Source: an uncultured Acetatifactor sp.
GTDB taxonomy: Bacteria > Bacillota > Clostridia > Lachnospirales > Lachnospiraceae
DNA length: 64,000 bases
Reading direction: 5' to 3'
NCBI GenBank assembly: GCA_910578815.1
Contig: CAJTSE010000010.1
Span: 109,049 to 173,048, forward strand
Below, piece by piece: positions 25,753-35,279 of the stretch. How positions within the stretch are numbered: position 1 is the stretch's first letter; each line of letters starts with the position of its first letter. A program made the position numbers and the translations under genes. The notes beneath the pieces are model-generated. The model was not told the origin of the DNA. It did no database searches and saw only the letters and a program-made list of their open reading frames with translations.

Positions 25753-26808
25753 CTACTGCTTTCCCGAAAATGAGGCTTCACGGGCATATTTGTCATAATA
25801 TATTTGAGCCTTCTCCCTGCTCAGTGAGAAATGACGCATCAGCTTGTCCAAAATCTTATCGGCGCTGTGTCCATCCTCCAGATTATCTACAATCATGGCT
25901 TTTATACCCCGCTCTATTCCCTGTTCTACACCATATACCAGTCCCTGTTCCATGCCCTGTGCCAATCCCTGTTCCATGCCCTGTGCCAGTCCCTGCTCCA
26001 TGCCTCGTGCCATACCTCGCTCCATCCCTTTGCGATCAGCCTCTGACATTCTGGAGTTGTACTCCACCTCATTCAGGAAACGACGCTCACACTCCGCTAC
26101 AAATTTCGGATCATGGCAAAGAGCACAGACACTCGTGGCAATAGATTCCATATATTCGTTGTTTTTTGCAATCATATTTAGTTCCTCCCACGTAGTTGAT
26201 TGAAACAGTCTGGCCCACTGATAAATCCCATTTGGATCATCCTTGTCTACTGCATTATTTAGATACTTTAATGATACCACTTCCAAATGAAAATTTCCAG
26301 TATATACTTTGTTATTATTTCTATTTACCAAATAATACTCACTCAAAAAATCTTCTGCATTCCGTATGTCATTCTTGGGAAATAAGTCCTTGTCCATAAT
26401 CGCAATATGTATGACGGGAGGAAGCATGTCGTAGCCCCTGCCTTTGGAAAGGCTATTAGAATAAACCCGGCAAAGCTGGTACAAAAAGCGCTCCGGCAGA
26501 TAGTCATAATGCGCAACCTGCATTTCAATGTCGATAATTGTCAGATGATTCAGACATGCCTTTACATCCAGAACAATATCCTTGTTATCAATGTATGCTC
26601 CTGTCTCCATGGGATTCATGATCTCCAGACTGGTAATATCATCGGGGTGAATATTAAGCTTTGCCGACAGAAACCCCTTCAGTGCATAAGTATTCCGCCT
26701 AAAAGACGTAGTAAACATATAATCGTGAGTCAGAGGAAAACGCAGTTTCCCCTTTAAAGGAAGAATATCCTTTTGGAAGTCCAGAACTTCCGGTGACAGA
26801 ATAGTCAT
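25753..26808 (-). CDS. Rpn-family PD-(D/E)XK nuclease / transposase-like protein
   Basis: The 351-residue protein has the Rpn/PDDEXK_2 layout: FPLTHDYMFTTSFRR near the N-terminus, then KDIVLDVKACLNHLTIIDIEMQV (about 75-97) with the acidic D...E.Q nuclease residues, YQLCRVYSN, and a C-terminal tail of repeated MEQGLAQG units (about 255-300). Related proteins (RpnA/PDDEXK family transposase) promote recA-independent recombination. The repeat tail is encoded by 24-bp tandem units. The ATG at 26808 has AAGGA twelve bases upstream; a TTG at 26829 has no site. The gene separates prmA from rsmE, which suggests a later insertion. Confidence 0.85.
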   Translation of the reverse strand: MTILSPEVLDFQKDILPLKGKLRFPLTHDYMFTTSFRRNTYALKGFLSAKLNIHPDDITSLEIMNPMETGAYIDNKDIVLDVKACLNHLTIIDIEMQVAHYDYLPERFLYQLCRVYSNSLSKGRGYDMLPPVIHIAIMDKDLFPKNDIRNAEDFLSEYYLVNRNNNKVYTGNFHLEVVSLKYLNNAVDKDDPNGIYQWARLFQSTTWEELNMIAKNNEYMESIATSVCALCHDPKFVAECERRFLNEVEYNSRMSEADRKGMERGMARGMEQGLAQGMEQGLAQGMEQGLVYGVEQGIERGIKAMIVDNLEDGHSADKILDKLMRHFSLSREKAQIYYDKYAREASFSGKQ

Positions 26809-27027
26809 AGAATAGATGATTCCTTTCAAAAATAATGTTATCCTATAGAATGAATTACAGCCGGGGATTAATTATAAAATTTTCAATCGCAGAAATGAAG
26901 GAATTTATAATTACAGACAACAAAACGCCGCCGCGGTTGCACGTGAAGAAGGAATACCGGCGCTGCGCCGGAACTCTATATGCTTAATCAGAAGATGATT
27001 TATTTATATCACAAATCCCAACGCAAG

Positions 27028-27260
27028 TCAACAAATATTTTCGATTATTCTACAGTATGAATTCAACAGTACCAGTTCCACAACAATCTCATCATCATCC
27101 TGTTCGGTTACCGTAAAACCAAACTGCTCATAAAGCTTCCTGGATAGGCATAGGCCCTCGCCAATATACCTGCGCTGTCAGCCACATAGGTTTTCTGGGC
27201 CTCCCCAACCTTCAGTCCCAGCCGCCAGTTATCCGGATCAATATCTGCTAATCGAATCAT
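27028..27260 (-). pseudogene. GNAT acetyltransferase relic
   Basis: From an ATG at 27260 the first frame reads IRLADIDPDNWRLGLKVGEA and YVADSAGILARAYAY, like the N-terminus of spermidine-type GNAT enzymes, then stops. A second frame continues with LSRKLYEQFGFTVTEQ and EIVVELVL, the typical C-terminal end of the same family. About 70-80 central residues that would hold the acetyl-CoA loop are missing and the frame shifts, so it is a dead, internally deleted gene. The stretch 26830-27027 next to it holds no recognisable gene. Confidence 0.7.
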
Positions 27261-27297
27261 CCTGTTTTCCTCCCTTTATCCACCGAAAAGCCGTGAT

Positions 27298-28287
27298 TCA
27301 GCACCCTTTCCGGGCCGTAACGGACACCCACTCGCCCTGTGCAGTCACCTCCAGCACCTCCAGACCCGCCGCTTTAACAGCCTCCGTCACCACCTTTTCT
27401 TTATCATTAATAATTCCGGAGGTGATATATACTCCACCCGGCTTCAGGTGCTTCACAATCACGGGCGTCAACGGCACCAGCACGTCCGCCAGAATATTTG
27501 CCACAACAATGTCATAACGGTCATAGCCCGCCTGCTTCTGTACATTTTCATCCGTAATGATATTACCGATCATCATGTCAAAGCGGCCCGGCCCGATCCC
27601 GTTTGCCTCACAGTTCTGTGCCACCGCCTGAGGCGCGCAGGGATCCAGGTCCGTCCCCAGCGCATGCTTCGCCCCAAACATCAATGCCAGAATCGAAAGG
27701 ATTCCGCTGCCCGTCCCCACATCCAGCAGCTCCGTTTCCCGCGTAACATATTTCCTGAGCTGCCGGATACAAAGCTGCGTAGTTTCGTGCATACCAGTGC
27801 CAAAGGCTGTACCAGGGTCAATATGCAGCACGGTCTTCCCCTGATCCTCAGGCCCCACCTCTTCCCAGGACGGAATCACTAATATATCATCAATGTAAAA
27901 CTGATGGAAATACTGCTTCCAGTTATTGATCCAGTCAATATCCTCCGTCTCGTCCACGGTAATGGAGCCCTCTCCAATATCACAGAACTGGCTTAAGTCC
28001 TCCAGTTCCCGCCTTACATCCTTAAGAACGGATTCCACATCGGTAACCCTGCCCTGAACTTCAAGGCTTCCATCCTCTTTTTCCTCCACAAAAAAGCTGA
28101 GATACGCGATCCCGTCATCCCCCGGCCCCTCCGGCAGAATATCCACAAACATCTGCTCCTTTTCCAGAGCAGTCAGCGGCACCTTGTCCTCAATCTGAGC
28201 CCCCTCCAGCCCAATATCATACAGAGTACTGACAATAATGTCTTCTGCCTCCGTAATCGTCTTAATCCTAAATTTGACCCACTTCAT
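27298..28287 (-). CDS. prmA: Ribosomal protein L11 methyltransferase PrmA
   Basis: The 329-residue protein has a substrate-binding N-terminal domain and a class I methyltransferase domain with LDVGTGSGILSILALMFG (about 183-200), TDLDP and DIVVANILADVLVPL. It trimethylates lysines and the N-terminus of ribosomal protein L11. The ATG at 28287 has GGAGGG six bases upstream. It lies 48 bases after the O-antigen-ligase-like gene; the two are probably co-transcribed with the heat-shock genes. Confidence 0.94.
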   Translation of the reverse strand: MKWVKFRIKTITEAEDIIVSTLYDIGLEGAQIEDKVPLTALEKEQMFVDILPEGPGDDGIAYLSFFVEEKEDGSLEVQGRVTDVESVLKDVRRELEDLSQFCDIGEGSITVDETEDIDWINNWKQYFHQFYIDDILVIPSWEEVGPEDQGKTVLHIDPGTAFGTGMHETTQLCIRQLRKYVTRETELLDVGTGSGILSILALMFGAKHALGTDLDPCAPQAVAQNCEANGIGPGRFDMMIGNIITDENVQKQAGYDRYDIVVANILADVLVPLTPVIVKHLKPGGVYITSGIINDKEKVVTEAVKAAGLEVLEVTAQGEWVSVTARKGC

Positions 28288-28335
28288 AATTACCCTCCAC
28301 GCTGCAGCTTCACTCCAGCCCACTCAAGTTCCGAA

Positions 28336-29958
28336 TCACTGTATGGCCTTGGCCTCGTTCTTTGATGCCTTAGAAAATATTTCGCCTTTCATACTGCTTT
28401 CCGCAATTCCCAGCGTCATAAAAAGGAGCGGCGTACTTAAGACCTGCTGAAAACCAGTCAGGGAAACCGTACCATATAAAATCAGTGCCAAAAATCCCGG
28501 CAAATACCGGCGATACCGCTTAATGCCTGTTAAAAAAATTCCCAGATAACAAGCCGTTCCCGCCAACCCGATATTCACCAAATGATTCAGCCATTCGTTA
28601 TGGGCATTGGCAAACACAGTCCCTGCCCACCTGCCGCTTAATCCTGGAAGCTCCCCAACCGCAACAGCTGAATATATATATTCCGCAAAACAGTCCGGCC
28701 CCACTCCAAACAGCTTCTGTAAAAAATCTCCCTGCCAAAAACTCTGCAGAGACACCTTCCACAACGCGCCTCTTCCATTACCCCAGCCCCCCTCAAAGGA
28801 ACCCTGCAGTGTAAATAACAAAACACCTGCTATACCTGCCAGTACGGTCAGGATCATGATACCTGCCGCAATCCGTTTAAGCAACCGTTCTTTCTTTTCT
28901 CCGCGCAGCATCCGTCCAAGCGCCATATACAGCCCCAGACCCAAAACTCCCACCAGCCACCAGCCCTGCCAGCCTGCCAGCGCCCGTGCGAAGCCGTCAT
29001 CCGGAACGGCTTCCCACGCCCTCTCTCCCAGCATCTTTCTAAGAATTCCGTAAATAGCCAGTAAAAAGGCAGTGCCTGTTTCCAGCGCGACCGTTCTTCT
29101 GAACGCTCCGCCATCATTAATACCTGCCAGCATACATGCAAAAAGACACACCGCCACCAATATGACACCAATGTCGCTTCCCTGAATCATTAGAAGGCTT
29201 AGTCCCATAATACTGATAACATAAGCACCCCATCGTATCCGGCGCTTTCCCGCCTTCAAAAACGCCGCAACCGGAAAAGCCAGTGTCACACTGCAGTATC
29301 CGCAAAACCAGTTAATATTGCCTATGGTGGACAACATATGATCATACTCCCAGCTTCTTATGTCAAATCCTCCAAGCAGCCCCGTAGGATCTACTCCCAG
29401 CCGGTGACAAATTCCCAGCCCAAACACTGCAAATAGAGCAGTTCCTCCCAACAGGAGAGAATACTGCTTTCCATCAAAGTGTCTGGATATAAAAAAATAA
29501 ATACCTGTAAAAATCAGCTGTGACAAGGCCCCCATGTACCATTCGCTGTATCCACGCCAGGCAGTCACTTTATACGGGCTTAAAACAGCAGACAGAACCA
29601 CCGCCGCGCCATAACACAACATCCAGACGTCCATGGAGCTGAGCTTCAAGGCCTTCCCTTTTCCGGTCTGCCCGCAGTCAGCCGGCATAACTCCATCCGC
29701 ACCCGCAATCACAACGGCCGCCCCGTCCTGCCTGTCCTCTGGCAAGCCGTCGGCAGCCGATTTTCTTCGAAGTACCAAGCTCCGAATGGTTTCGCAAATG
29801 CTTACCGCCAGCCAGACTCCCAGACAGAAAACCGCCAGATTTCGAAACAGTATATATTTAGTGTCTCCCAGCTTCCAGTAGGTGCCGCCCGTATAAAGCG
29901 GTAACGCTGCGGACAAACCGATGATTAAAAGGTGACAGAGCAGACTTAAAAATTCCAT
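28336..29958 (-). CDS. O-antigen ligase / Wzy-type polytopic membrane protein
   Basis: The 540-residue protein has about twelve membrane helices and, near the C-terminus, the Wzy_C (O-antigen ligase/polymerase) motif region LFGVGPDCFAEYIYS and ANAHNEWLNHLVNIGLAG. Such proteins join or polymerise surface polysaccharide. The start is 6 bases after dnaJ. The last residues (MKGEIFSKASKNEAKAIQ) are encoded by half of a family A repeat (compare the palindrome at 16.0 kb), so the native end was probably replaced. It has no other polysaccharide gene around it. Confidence 0.8.
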   Translation of the reverse strand: MEFLSLLCHLLIIGLSAALPLYTGGTYWKLGDTKYILFRNLAVFCLGVWLAVSICETIRSLVLRRKSAADGLPEDRQDGAAVVIAGADGVMPADCGQTGKGKALKLSSMDVWMLCYGAAVVLSAVLSPYKVTAWRGYSEWYMGALSQLIFTGIYFFISRHFDGKQYSLLLGGTALFAVFGLGICHRLGVDPTGLLGGFDIRSWEYDHMLSTIGNINWFCGYCSVTLAFPVAAFLKAGKRRIRWGAYVISIMGLSLLMIQGSDIGVILVAVCLFACMLAGINDGGAFRRTVALETGTAFLLAIYGILRKMLGERAWEAVPDDGFARALAGWQGWWLVGVLGLGLYMALGRMLRGEKKERLLKRIAAGIMILTVLAGIAGVLLFTLQGSFEGGWGNGRGALWKVSLQSFWQGDFLQKLFGVGPDCFAEYIYSAVAVGELPGLSGRWAGTVFANAHNEWLNHLVNIGLAGTACYLGIFLTGIKRYRRYLPGFLALILYGTVSLTGFQQVLSTPLLFMTLGIAESSMKGEIFSKASKNEAKAIQ

Positions 29959-29964
29959 ACGCGG

Positions 29965-31149
29965 CTATTTCCAAAACTTCTTTTTCTTGCTGTCTTTGCC
30001 GTTGTTATCCTTCGGATCATCTTCCGGCTCCTTTTTACCGGCTGCCTTTGCCGCCGCATTCAGCGTATCCCCGGTTACCTCATCAAACTGCCGCAGCAGC
30101 TCCTTTGCTTCCGGCTTCAGCTTATCAGGAACCTGTACCACCAGAGTTACATAGTGATCCCCCCTTACGTCCTTATTCCTCCAGGAGGGCACACCCTTCC
30201 CCCGCAGGCGGACTCTTGTATCCGTCTGAGTGCCGGATTTCACATCATAAATCACCTTGCCGTCTACCGTGTCAATCAGAATCTCACCGCCTAAGGCAGC
30301 AACCGCAAAAGACACAGGTACTGTGGAATATATATCAAAATCCTGTCTCTGGAAAATAGGATGCCTCCCTACAATCACCTCAATCAGCACGTCGCCCCTG
30401 GGACCACCGTTAATACCCGGCTCACCCAGTCCCGGCATACGCGTAGACTGTCCGTTATCAATACCTGCAGGTATATCCACGGAATAGCGCTTTTTCATGG
30501 GGATGTATCCCGTTCCTTGACAATCGGCGCACTTATCCTTAATTACCTTACCTGTTCCCTGACAATCCGGGCAAGTCTGCACATTACGAACTGTGCCAAA
30601 GAAGTTCTGCTTGATCGTCACCACTTGGCCCTTTCCGCCGCAGGTGGAACAGGTTTGAGCACTGGTTCCTGGTTTGGCACCGCTGCCGTTACAGGTCTTA
30701 CAGGTCTCCTTGACCGTCAAATCAATCTCTTTCTTACAGCCAAATACCGCCTCTTCAAAGGTAATCCGCACGCTGGCTCTTAAGTTTGCCCCTTTCATGG
30801 GACCGTTGCTCTGGCTGCGGCTCCGGCCGCCGCCGAAGAGGTCTCCAAATATATCGCCAAATATGTCACCAAAATCGGCACCGCTGAAATCAAAACCGCT
30901 AAAGCCGCCTGCACCGCCCTCGAACGCTGCATGACCAAACTGATCGTACTGACGCTTTTTTTCAGGATCACTCAAAACGGCATACGCCTCCGAAGCTTCC
31001 TTAAATTTCTTCTCAGCCTCCGCATCACCCGGATTCATGTCCGGATGATATTTTTTTGCCAGCACACGATATGCCTTTTTGATTGCTGCTTCATCTGCAT
31101 TTTTATCAACGCCAAGGACCTCATAATAGTCCCTCTTCTGCTCTGCCAT
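29965..31149 (-). CDS. dnaJ: Chaperone DnaJ
   Basis: The 394-residue type I DnaJ has the J domain with HPD (KKYHPDMNPGD), a Gly/Phe-rich linker (GGAGGFSGFDFSGADFGD) and the four zinc repeats CKTCNGSG, CSTCGGKG, CPDCQGTG and CADCQGTG. It delivers clients to DnaK and stimulates its ATPase. The ATG at 31149 has GAGGTG upstream; the longer frame to 31206 starts with unlikely sequence. It ends the hrcA-grpE-dnaK-dnaJ set, but is separated from dnaK by about 310 bases that hold a family B repeat and a hairpin at 31223-31249. Confidence 0.97.
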   Translation of the reverse strand: MAEQKRDYYEVLGVDKNADEAAIKKAYRVLAKKYHPDMNPGDAEAEKKFKEASEAYAVLSDPEKKRQYDQFGHAAFEGGAGGFSGFDFSGADFGDIFGDIFGDLFGGGRSRSQSNGPMKGANLRASVRITFEEAVFGCKKEIDLTVKETCKTCNGSGAKPGTSAQTCSTCGGKGQVVTIKQNFFGTVRNVQTCPDCQGTGKVIKDKCADCQGTGYIPMKKRYSVDIPAGIDNGQSTRMPGLGEPGINGGPRGDVLIEVIVGRHPIFQRQDFDIYSTVPVSFAVAALGGEILIDTVDGKVIYDVKSGTQTDTRVRLRGKGVPSWRNKDVRGDHYVTLVVQVPDKLKPEAKELLRQFDEVTGDTLNAAAKAAGKKEPEDDPKDNNGKDSKKKKFWK

Positions 31150-31222
31150 AACCCACCTCGCCACAGTCCGCCGTACCCTCGGCCAATCCTGACATAAATA
31201 CCACACATAAACGTAACGGCAG

Positions 31223-31249
31223 ATAACGCATCAAATTCCGATGCGTTAT
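31223..31249. other. Perfect hairpin in the dnaK-dnaJ gap
   Basis: ATAACGCATC (31223-31232) pairs with GATGCGTTAT (31240-31249). There is no T-run on either side, so it is not a terminator; it may mark an RNA processing or stability site between dnaK and dnaJ. Confidence 0.5.
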
Positions 31250-31255
31250 GCCCTT

Positions 31256-31384
31256 GTGTAACCCGCACCAATCAACCACATGTTTCACTTGCTTAAATAT
31301 CGGTCTGCATCGCCTCTCTCCGCCGCCTTGCAGACCGAATATTTATTCTTCATGAAGCATAGTGATAATTAGTGTGGGTTATAC
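31256..31384 (-). repeat. Family B repeat, copy 2 (about 129 bp)
   Basis: The ends are inverted repeats of 17 bases (31256-31272 and 31368-31384, 14 matches) unlike those of copy 1 in sequence. Read on the minus strand the core (31351-31287) shares GAAGAATAAA, CTGCAAGGCGGCGGAGAG and ATTTAAGCAAGT with copy 1 at 7.3 kb. It lies in the dnaK-dnaJ gap and encodes nothing. Confidence 0.68.
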
Positions 31385-31462
31385 TCGTTTATACAGTCAC
31401 CGCAGATTGTTTCACTCCGAAAGCCGGTTGCCGTAAGTTTATTTTTGTGATCTCTATTTCTC

Positions 31463-33349
31463 TTATACTTCTCTGAAATCCCCGTCAATGACATCATCTT
31501 CGGGAGCAGAAGACGCTCCGCCCATATCAGGACCTGCATTGCCTCCCATACCGCTCATGTCTGGACCTGCACCGCCCTGTGCCTGCTGCATATTCTCATA
31601 CATCTTGGTAAACAGAGACTGTGCACTGTTGGTCAGCTTTTCCTTTGCCGCCCTCAGCTCATCCAGATCACCGTCGCTCATTTCCTGATCCTTGGTTCTC
31701 TCCAGAATTGCCTTCACTGCGTCAAGGTCTGCCTGGACCGCGGATTTATCGCTGTCACTGATCTTATCGCCCACTTCCTTCAGCGCGTTTTCGGTCTGGA
31801 ATACAAAGGAATCCGCTTCATTCCTGGTCTCAATAGCCTCTTTGCGCTTCTTGTCCTGGGTTTCAAACTCTGCCGCTTCTTTTACTGCCTTATCAATCTC
31901 ATCATCAGACATATTAGAACCTGCGGTAATGGTAATGTGCTGTTCTTTACCGGTGCCCAGATCCTTTGCGGATACATTTACAATACCGTTTGCGTCAATG
32001 TCAAAGGTAACCTCAATCTGCGGTACGCCTCTCCTTGCGGCAGGAATTCCATCCAGACGGAACTGGCCTAAAAGCTTGTTGTCCTTCACGAACTGTCTTT
32101 CACCCTGTACCACCACAATGTCAACAGCAGTTTGATTATCGGTTGCCGTGGAATAAATCTGGCTCTTTCTGGTAGGAATTGTCGTATTTCTCTCAATCAA
32201 TCTGGAAGCGATTCCCCCCTGGGTCTCAATAGACAGAGACAAAGGAGTTACGTCCAAAAGGAGAATATCACCTGCCCCGGCATCGCCTGCCAGCTTGCCG
32301 CCCTGTACAGAAGCTCCGATGGCCACACACTCATCAGGGTTCAGGGTCTTGCTGGGCTCCTTGCCGGTCATCTGTCTCACCTTATCCTGCACGGCAGGAA
32401 TACGGGTAGAACCGCCCACCAGCAGTACCTGGCCCAGATCCGCATTGGTCAGACCCGCGTCCTTCATAGCATTCTGAACGGGAATGGCTGTCTTCTCTAC
32501 CAGATCCCTTGTCAGATCATCGAACTGTGCCCTGCTCAAATTCATGTCAAAATGCTTGGGGCCTTCCGCGGTAGCCGTAATGAACGGCAGGTTAATATTG
32601 GTGGTCATGGCACTGGAAAGCTCCTTCTTGGCCTTCTCAGCCGCTTCCTTCAATCTCTGCATAGCCATCTTATCACCGGAAAGATCTACGCCCTCAGCCT
32701 TCTTAAACTCGGAAAGCATCCATTGGATAATTTTATTGTCAAAATCATCTCCACCCAGATGAGTGTCGCCATTGGTAGCCAAAACCGCGATCACGCCGTC
32801 TGCAATCTCGATAATGGAAACATCAAAGGTACCGCCGCCCAGATCATAAACCATGATCTTCTGCTCCTTCTCATTGTCCAAACCGTATGCCAGAGCAGCA
32901 GCCGTAGGCTCGTTAATAATACGCTTTACATCAAGGCCCGCAATCTTGCCGGCATCCTTGGTCGCCTGACGCTGAGCATCATTAAAATATGCGGGAACGG
33001 TAATAACCGCCTCCGTTACCTTTTCTCCCAGATAGCTTTCTGCATCTGCTTTCAGCTTCTGCAGAATCATTGCGGAAATCTGCTGAGGTGAATACTTTTT
33101 GTCATCAATCGTACGCCTTGCATCCGTTCCCATATCTCTCTTAATGGATGCAATGGTCTTTTCCGCATTGGTAACCGCCTGACGCTTTGCAGGTTCACCT
33201 ACCAGTCTCTCACCGGTTTTCGTGAACGCCACAACAGAAGGTGTGGTTCTTGCACCCTCAGCGTTAGCGATAACAGTGGGCTTGCCGCCCTCCATAACTG
33301 CCACACAGCTGTTTGTTGTACCCAAATCAATACCGATAATCTTACTCAT
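31463..33349 (-). CDS. dnaK: Chaperone DnaK (Hsp70)
   Basis: The 628-residue protein begins MSKIIGIDLGTTNSCVAVMEGG and has the Hsp70 ATPase motifs (YDLGGGTFDVSI, VLLVGGSTRIPAVQ) and the substrate domain (LLLDVTPLSLSIETQGG). The lid ends in a Gly/Asp-rich tail closing with DDVIDGDFREV. It refolds proteins with DnaJ and GrpE. It follows grpE by 86 bases and is read from the CIRCE-controlled promoter. Confidence 0.98.
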   Translation of the reverse strand: MSKIIGIDLGTTNSCVAVMEGGKPTVIANAEGARTTPSVVAFTKTGERLVGEPAKRQAVTNAEKTIASIKRDMGTDARRTIDDKKYSPQQISAMILQKLKADAESYLGEKVTEAVITVPAYFNDAQRQATKDAGKIAGLDVKRIINEPTAAALAYGLDNEKEQKIMVYDLGGGTFDVSIIEIADGVIAVLATNGDTHLGGDDFDNKIIQWMLSEFKKAEGVDLSGDKMAMQRLKEAAEKAKKELSSAMTTNINLPFITATAEGPKHFDMNLSRAQFDDLTRDLVEKTAIPVQNAMKDAGLTNADLGQVLLVGGSTRIPAVQDKVRQMTGKEPSKTLNPDECVAIGASVQGGKLAGDAGAGDILLLDVTPLSLSIETQGGIASRLIERNTTIPTRKSQIYSTATDNQTAVDIVVVQGERQFVKDNKLLGQFRLDGIPAARRGVPQIEVTFDIDANGIVNVSAKDLGTGKEQHITITAGSNMSDDEIDKAVKEAAEFETQDKKRKEAIETRNEADSFVFQTENALKEVGDKISDSDKSAVQADLDAVKAILERTKDQEMSDGDLDELRAAKEKLTNSAQSLFTKMYENMQQAQGGAGPDMSGMGGNAGPDMGGASSAPEDDVIDGDFREV

Positions 33350-33435
33350 TTTTCATACCCTCCTGGAATATAATATATGCTGCATTTTTCTGAATAAACG
33401 TTCCTGATTTTCAAAAGGTCTTTTCATAGCTCTTG

Positions 33436-34095
33436 TCAGGTGGTAACCGCCACCATGGAATGCCGGACCACACTGTCACGGTAAGTATAACCCTTCTGCA
33501 GTTCCTGTGCCACCACACCGGATTCATACTCTTCACTTTCCACCTGCATGACCGCATTGTGAAGATTTGGATCAAATTCCTGACCCACCGCCTCGATGGG
33601 CTTCACTCCCATATTCTCAAGCTCCGTCAAAAGCTGCCGGTAAATCCGATTCATACCGTCTACGAAGGGATCTTCCTTCTTTTCCTCCGACACCGTAGCC
33701 AGCCCTCGTTCGAAATTATCTACCACAGGAAGAATCTTCTCAATCACACTTTTAGCTCCGGTCTCAAACATCGCCTGTTTTTCCTTTTCCGTACGGTTCC
33801 GGAAATTCTCAAATTCTGCAAGCTGACGTTTTACCTTATCCTCAAGCTGTGCGATTTGCTCCTTTGCAGCCTCAGCCTTTTTATCCAGCTTTGCCTGCTT
33901 TTTAAAAGCCTTCTTATCCGCCCTGCTCTCCCCTTTTTCCGGAGCGTCTCCCGTCGGAGCCTCTTCCTCTTCCAAAGCGGCATTTTCAACCTCTTCCTCA
34001 GCCGTTTCAGACATCTTCTCTGTCTCACATTCGTCCGGGTCTGTAGGAATATCTGTCTGCTCTTCCTCCAATACGTCCTTTTCCTGTTCTGCCAT
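33436..34095 (-). CDS. grpE: Nucleotide exchange factor GrpE
   Basis: The 219-residue protein has an acidic low-complexity N-terminus, a long dimerising coiled coil (AKLDKKAEAAKEQIAQLEDK), and the GrpE core (FENFRNRTEKEKQ, then VKPIEAVGQEFDPNLHNAVM). It releases ADP from DnaK. I prefer the ATG at 34095, which has GGAG seven bases upstream; the ATG at 34107 is possible but has a purine tract directly against it, after a GCCGC hairpin. Confidence 0.94.
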   Translation of the reverse strand: MAEQEKDVLEEEQTDIPTDPDECETEKMSETAEEEVENAALEEEEAPTGDAPEKGESRADKKAFKKQAKLDKKAEAAKEQIAQLEDKVKRQLAEFENFRNRTEKEKQAMFETGAKSVIEKILPVVDNFERGLATVSEEKKEDPFVDGMNRIYRQLLTELENMGVKPIEAVGQEFDPNLHNAVMQVESEEYESGVVAQELQKGYTYRDSVVRHSMVAVTT

Positions 34096-34177
34096 AGCAT
34101 TCTCCATTCCGCCGCATTTGCGGCATAAACTTAAGTTTCTCTATCTGAATCCTAAAATATCTTAATCCTGAAATCTT

Positions 34178-35215
34178 CTAAACCTTCTTTGCATCCCCGT
34201 AAAGCTCATCCAACTGTGTCTGTATGGTCCTTAAGGTGCCTACTACTTTGTCATAATCCATCCTTTTGGGTCCCACAATGCCGATGGTGCCTTTCATGCC
34301 GCCTCCAAGTTCATAAGTGGCCGTCACTACACTGCAGTCTCTCATGCTCTGCACCGGGGACTCTTCACCGATATATACCTGTATTCCCGTGTCTTCCCCG
34401 CTGTTTAAAGTTTCCTGTAGTAATTCCCCCAGCTGCTGCTTCTCTTCAAAGGTATTAATCAACTCACTGGCCTTCTCCTGATCTGCAAGCTCCGGATACC
34501 TGAAAATATTATTGGTGCCGCTGGTATATATTTCCAGAGCCTCTTCTGCCCGAATTGCCTCCGCCACCGCATCAATAACTTCGCTGACAATATCACTGTG
34601 AATTCCTGCCTGCTCCTTCATGACCGTTATCATGCCAAGATTGATTTCATCTATACACAAGCCACCCAGGGTAGTGTTCAGTAAAATATTCAATTTCAGC
34701 AGCGTCTCGTCCGACATATCCTCGTTGACCTGAAGAATATTATTCTTGATCACATTTCCCTCGATCACGATAACCGCCAGAATCTGATGTGCATCCACTC
34801 TGGAAAGCTGAATAAATTTCAGTTTATTCCTCTTGACCTGAGGCGCTGAGATCATGGTAGCATACCGGGTATTTTGAGCAAGAACCTTCGCAACCTGCTT
34901 CAACAGAAGCTCCATCTTGTCCTGACGTTCCACCAGCATCTCCCTCATCTCCACCACTTCTCTGGCCTTTTCCTCCATCATGGTGTCAACATAAAGGCGA
35001 TAGCCCTTGTCGGAAGGAATCCTGCCTGCAGAAGTATGGGGCTGAAGAATATATCCCATCTCTTCCAGGTCCGCCATTTCATTTCGAATGGTAGCCGAAC
35101 TTAAGTTCAGGTCGGTATACTTGGAAATGGTTCTGCTGCCTACCGGTTCTCCCGTTTCCAGGTAATTGCGGATGACTGCCTGCAGGATTTTTTTCTTTCT
35201 TTCATCCAGCTCCAC
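34178..35215 (-). CDS. hrcA: Heat-inducible transcription repressor HrcA
   Basis: The 345-residue protein has an N-terminal winged helix (ELDERKKKILQAVIRNYLET, then GSRTISKYTDLNLSSATIRN) and the HrcA ligand-like domain. It binds CIRCE and represses the dnaK operon and groESL; GroEL keeps it folded. The start is a GTG at 35215 with AAGGAAGG seven bases upstream; the frame could extend through the CIRCE site to a GTG at 35245, but that is unlikely. It autoregulates through CIRCE at 35239-35265. Confidence 0.95.
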   Translation of the reverse strand: MELDERKKKILQAVIRNYLETGEPVGSRTISKYTDLNLSSATIRNEMADLEEMGYILQPHTSAGRIPSDKGYRLYVDTMMEEKAREVVEMREMLVERQDKMELLLKQVAKVLAQNTRYATMISAPQVKRNKLKFIQLSRVDAHQILAVIVIEGNVIKNNILQVNEDMSDETLLKLNILLNTTLGGLCIDEINLGMITVMKEQAGIHSDIVSEVIDAVAEAIRAEEALEIYTSGTNNIFRYPELADQEKASELINTFEEKQQLGELLQETLNSGEDTGIQVYIGEESPVQSMRDCSVVTATYELGGGMKGTIGIVGPKRMDYDKVVGTLRTIQTQLDELYGDAKKV

Positions 35216-35238
35216 TTCTGCACCTTCCTTTTCTACTG

Positions 35239-35265
35239 TTAGCACTCATTTCAAGAGAGTGCTAA
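35239..35265. promoter_or_regulatory. CIRCE operator
   Basis: A perfect TTAGCACTC - nine bases - GAGTGCTAA inverted repeat, identical to the CIRCE consensus. It lies between the promoter at 35280-35308 and the hrcA start, so HrcA bound here blocks the operon. Confidence 0.98.
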
Positions 35266-35279
35266 CATCTGTTGCATTT

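Noticed and set aside
25940..26040. Possible CRISPR-like array because of regular short repeats
   Set aside because: The 24-bp units are contiguous, with no spacers, and lie in frame inside the Rpn gene.
26830..27027. Small plus-strand ORF starting near 26850
   Set aside because: It gives about 45 residues with no ribosome site or recognisable features; the region looks like decayed sequence.
32132..33091. Plus-strand open frame (319 codons) opposite dnaK
   Set aside because: dnaK is certain on the minus strand; this frame reflects its codon bias only.
35216..35245. Upstream GTG start for HrcA inside CIRCE
   Set aside because: It would place coding sequence in the operator and lacks a ribosome site; the GTG at 35215 has AAGGAAGG and matches the family start.
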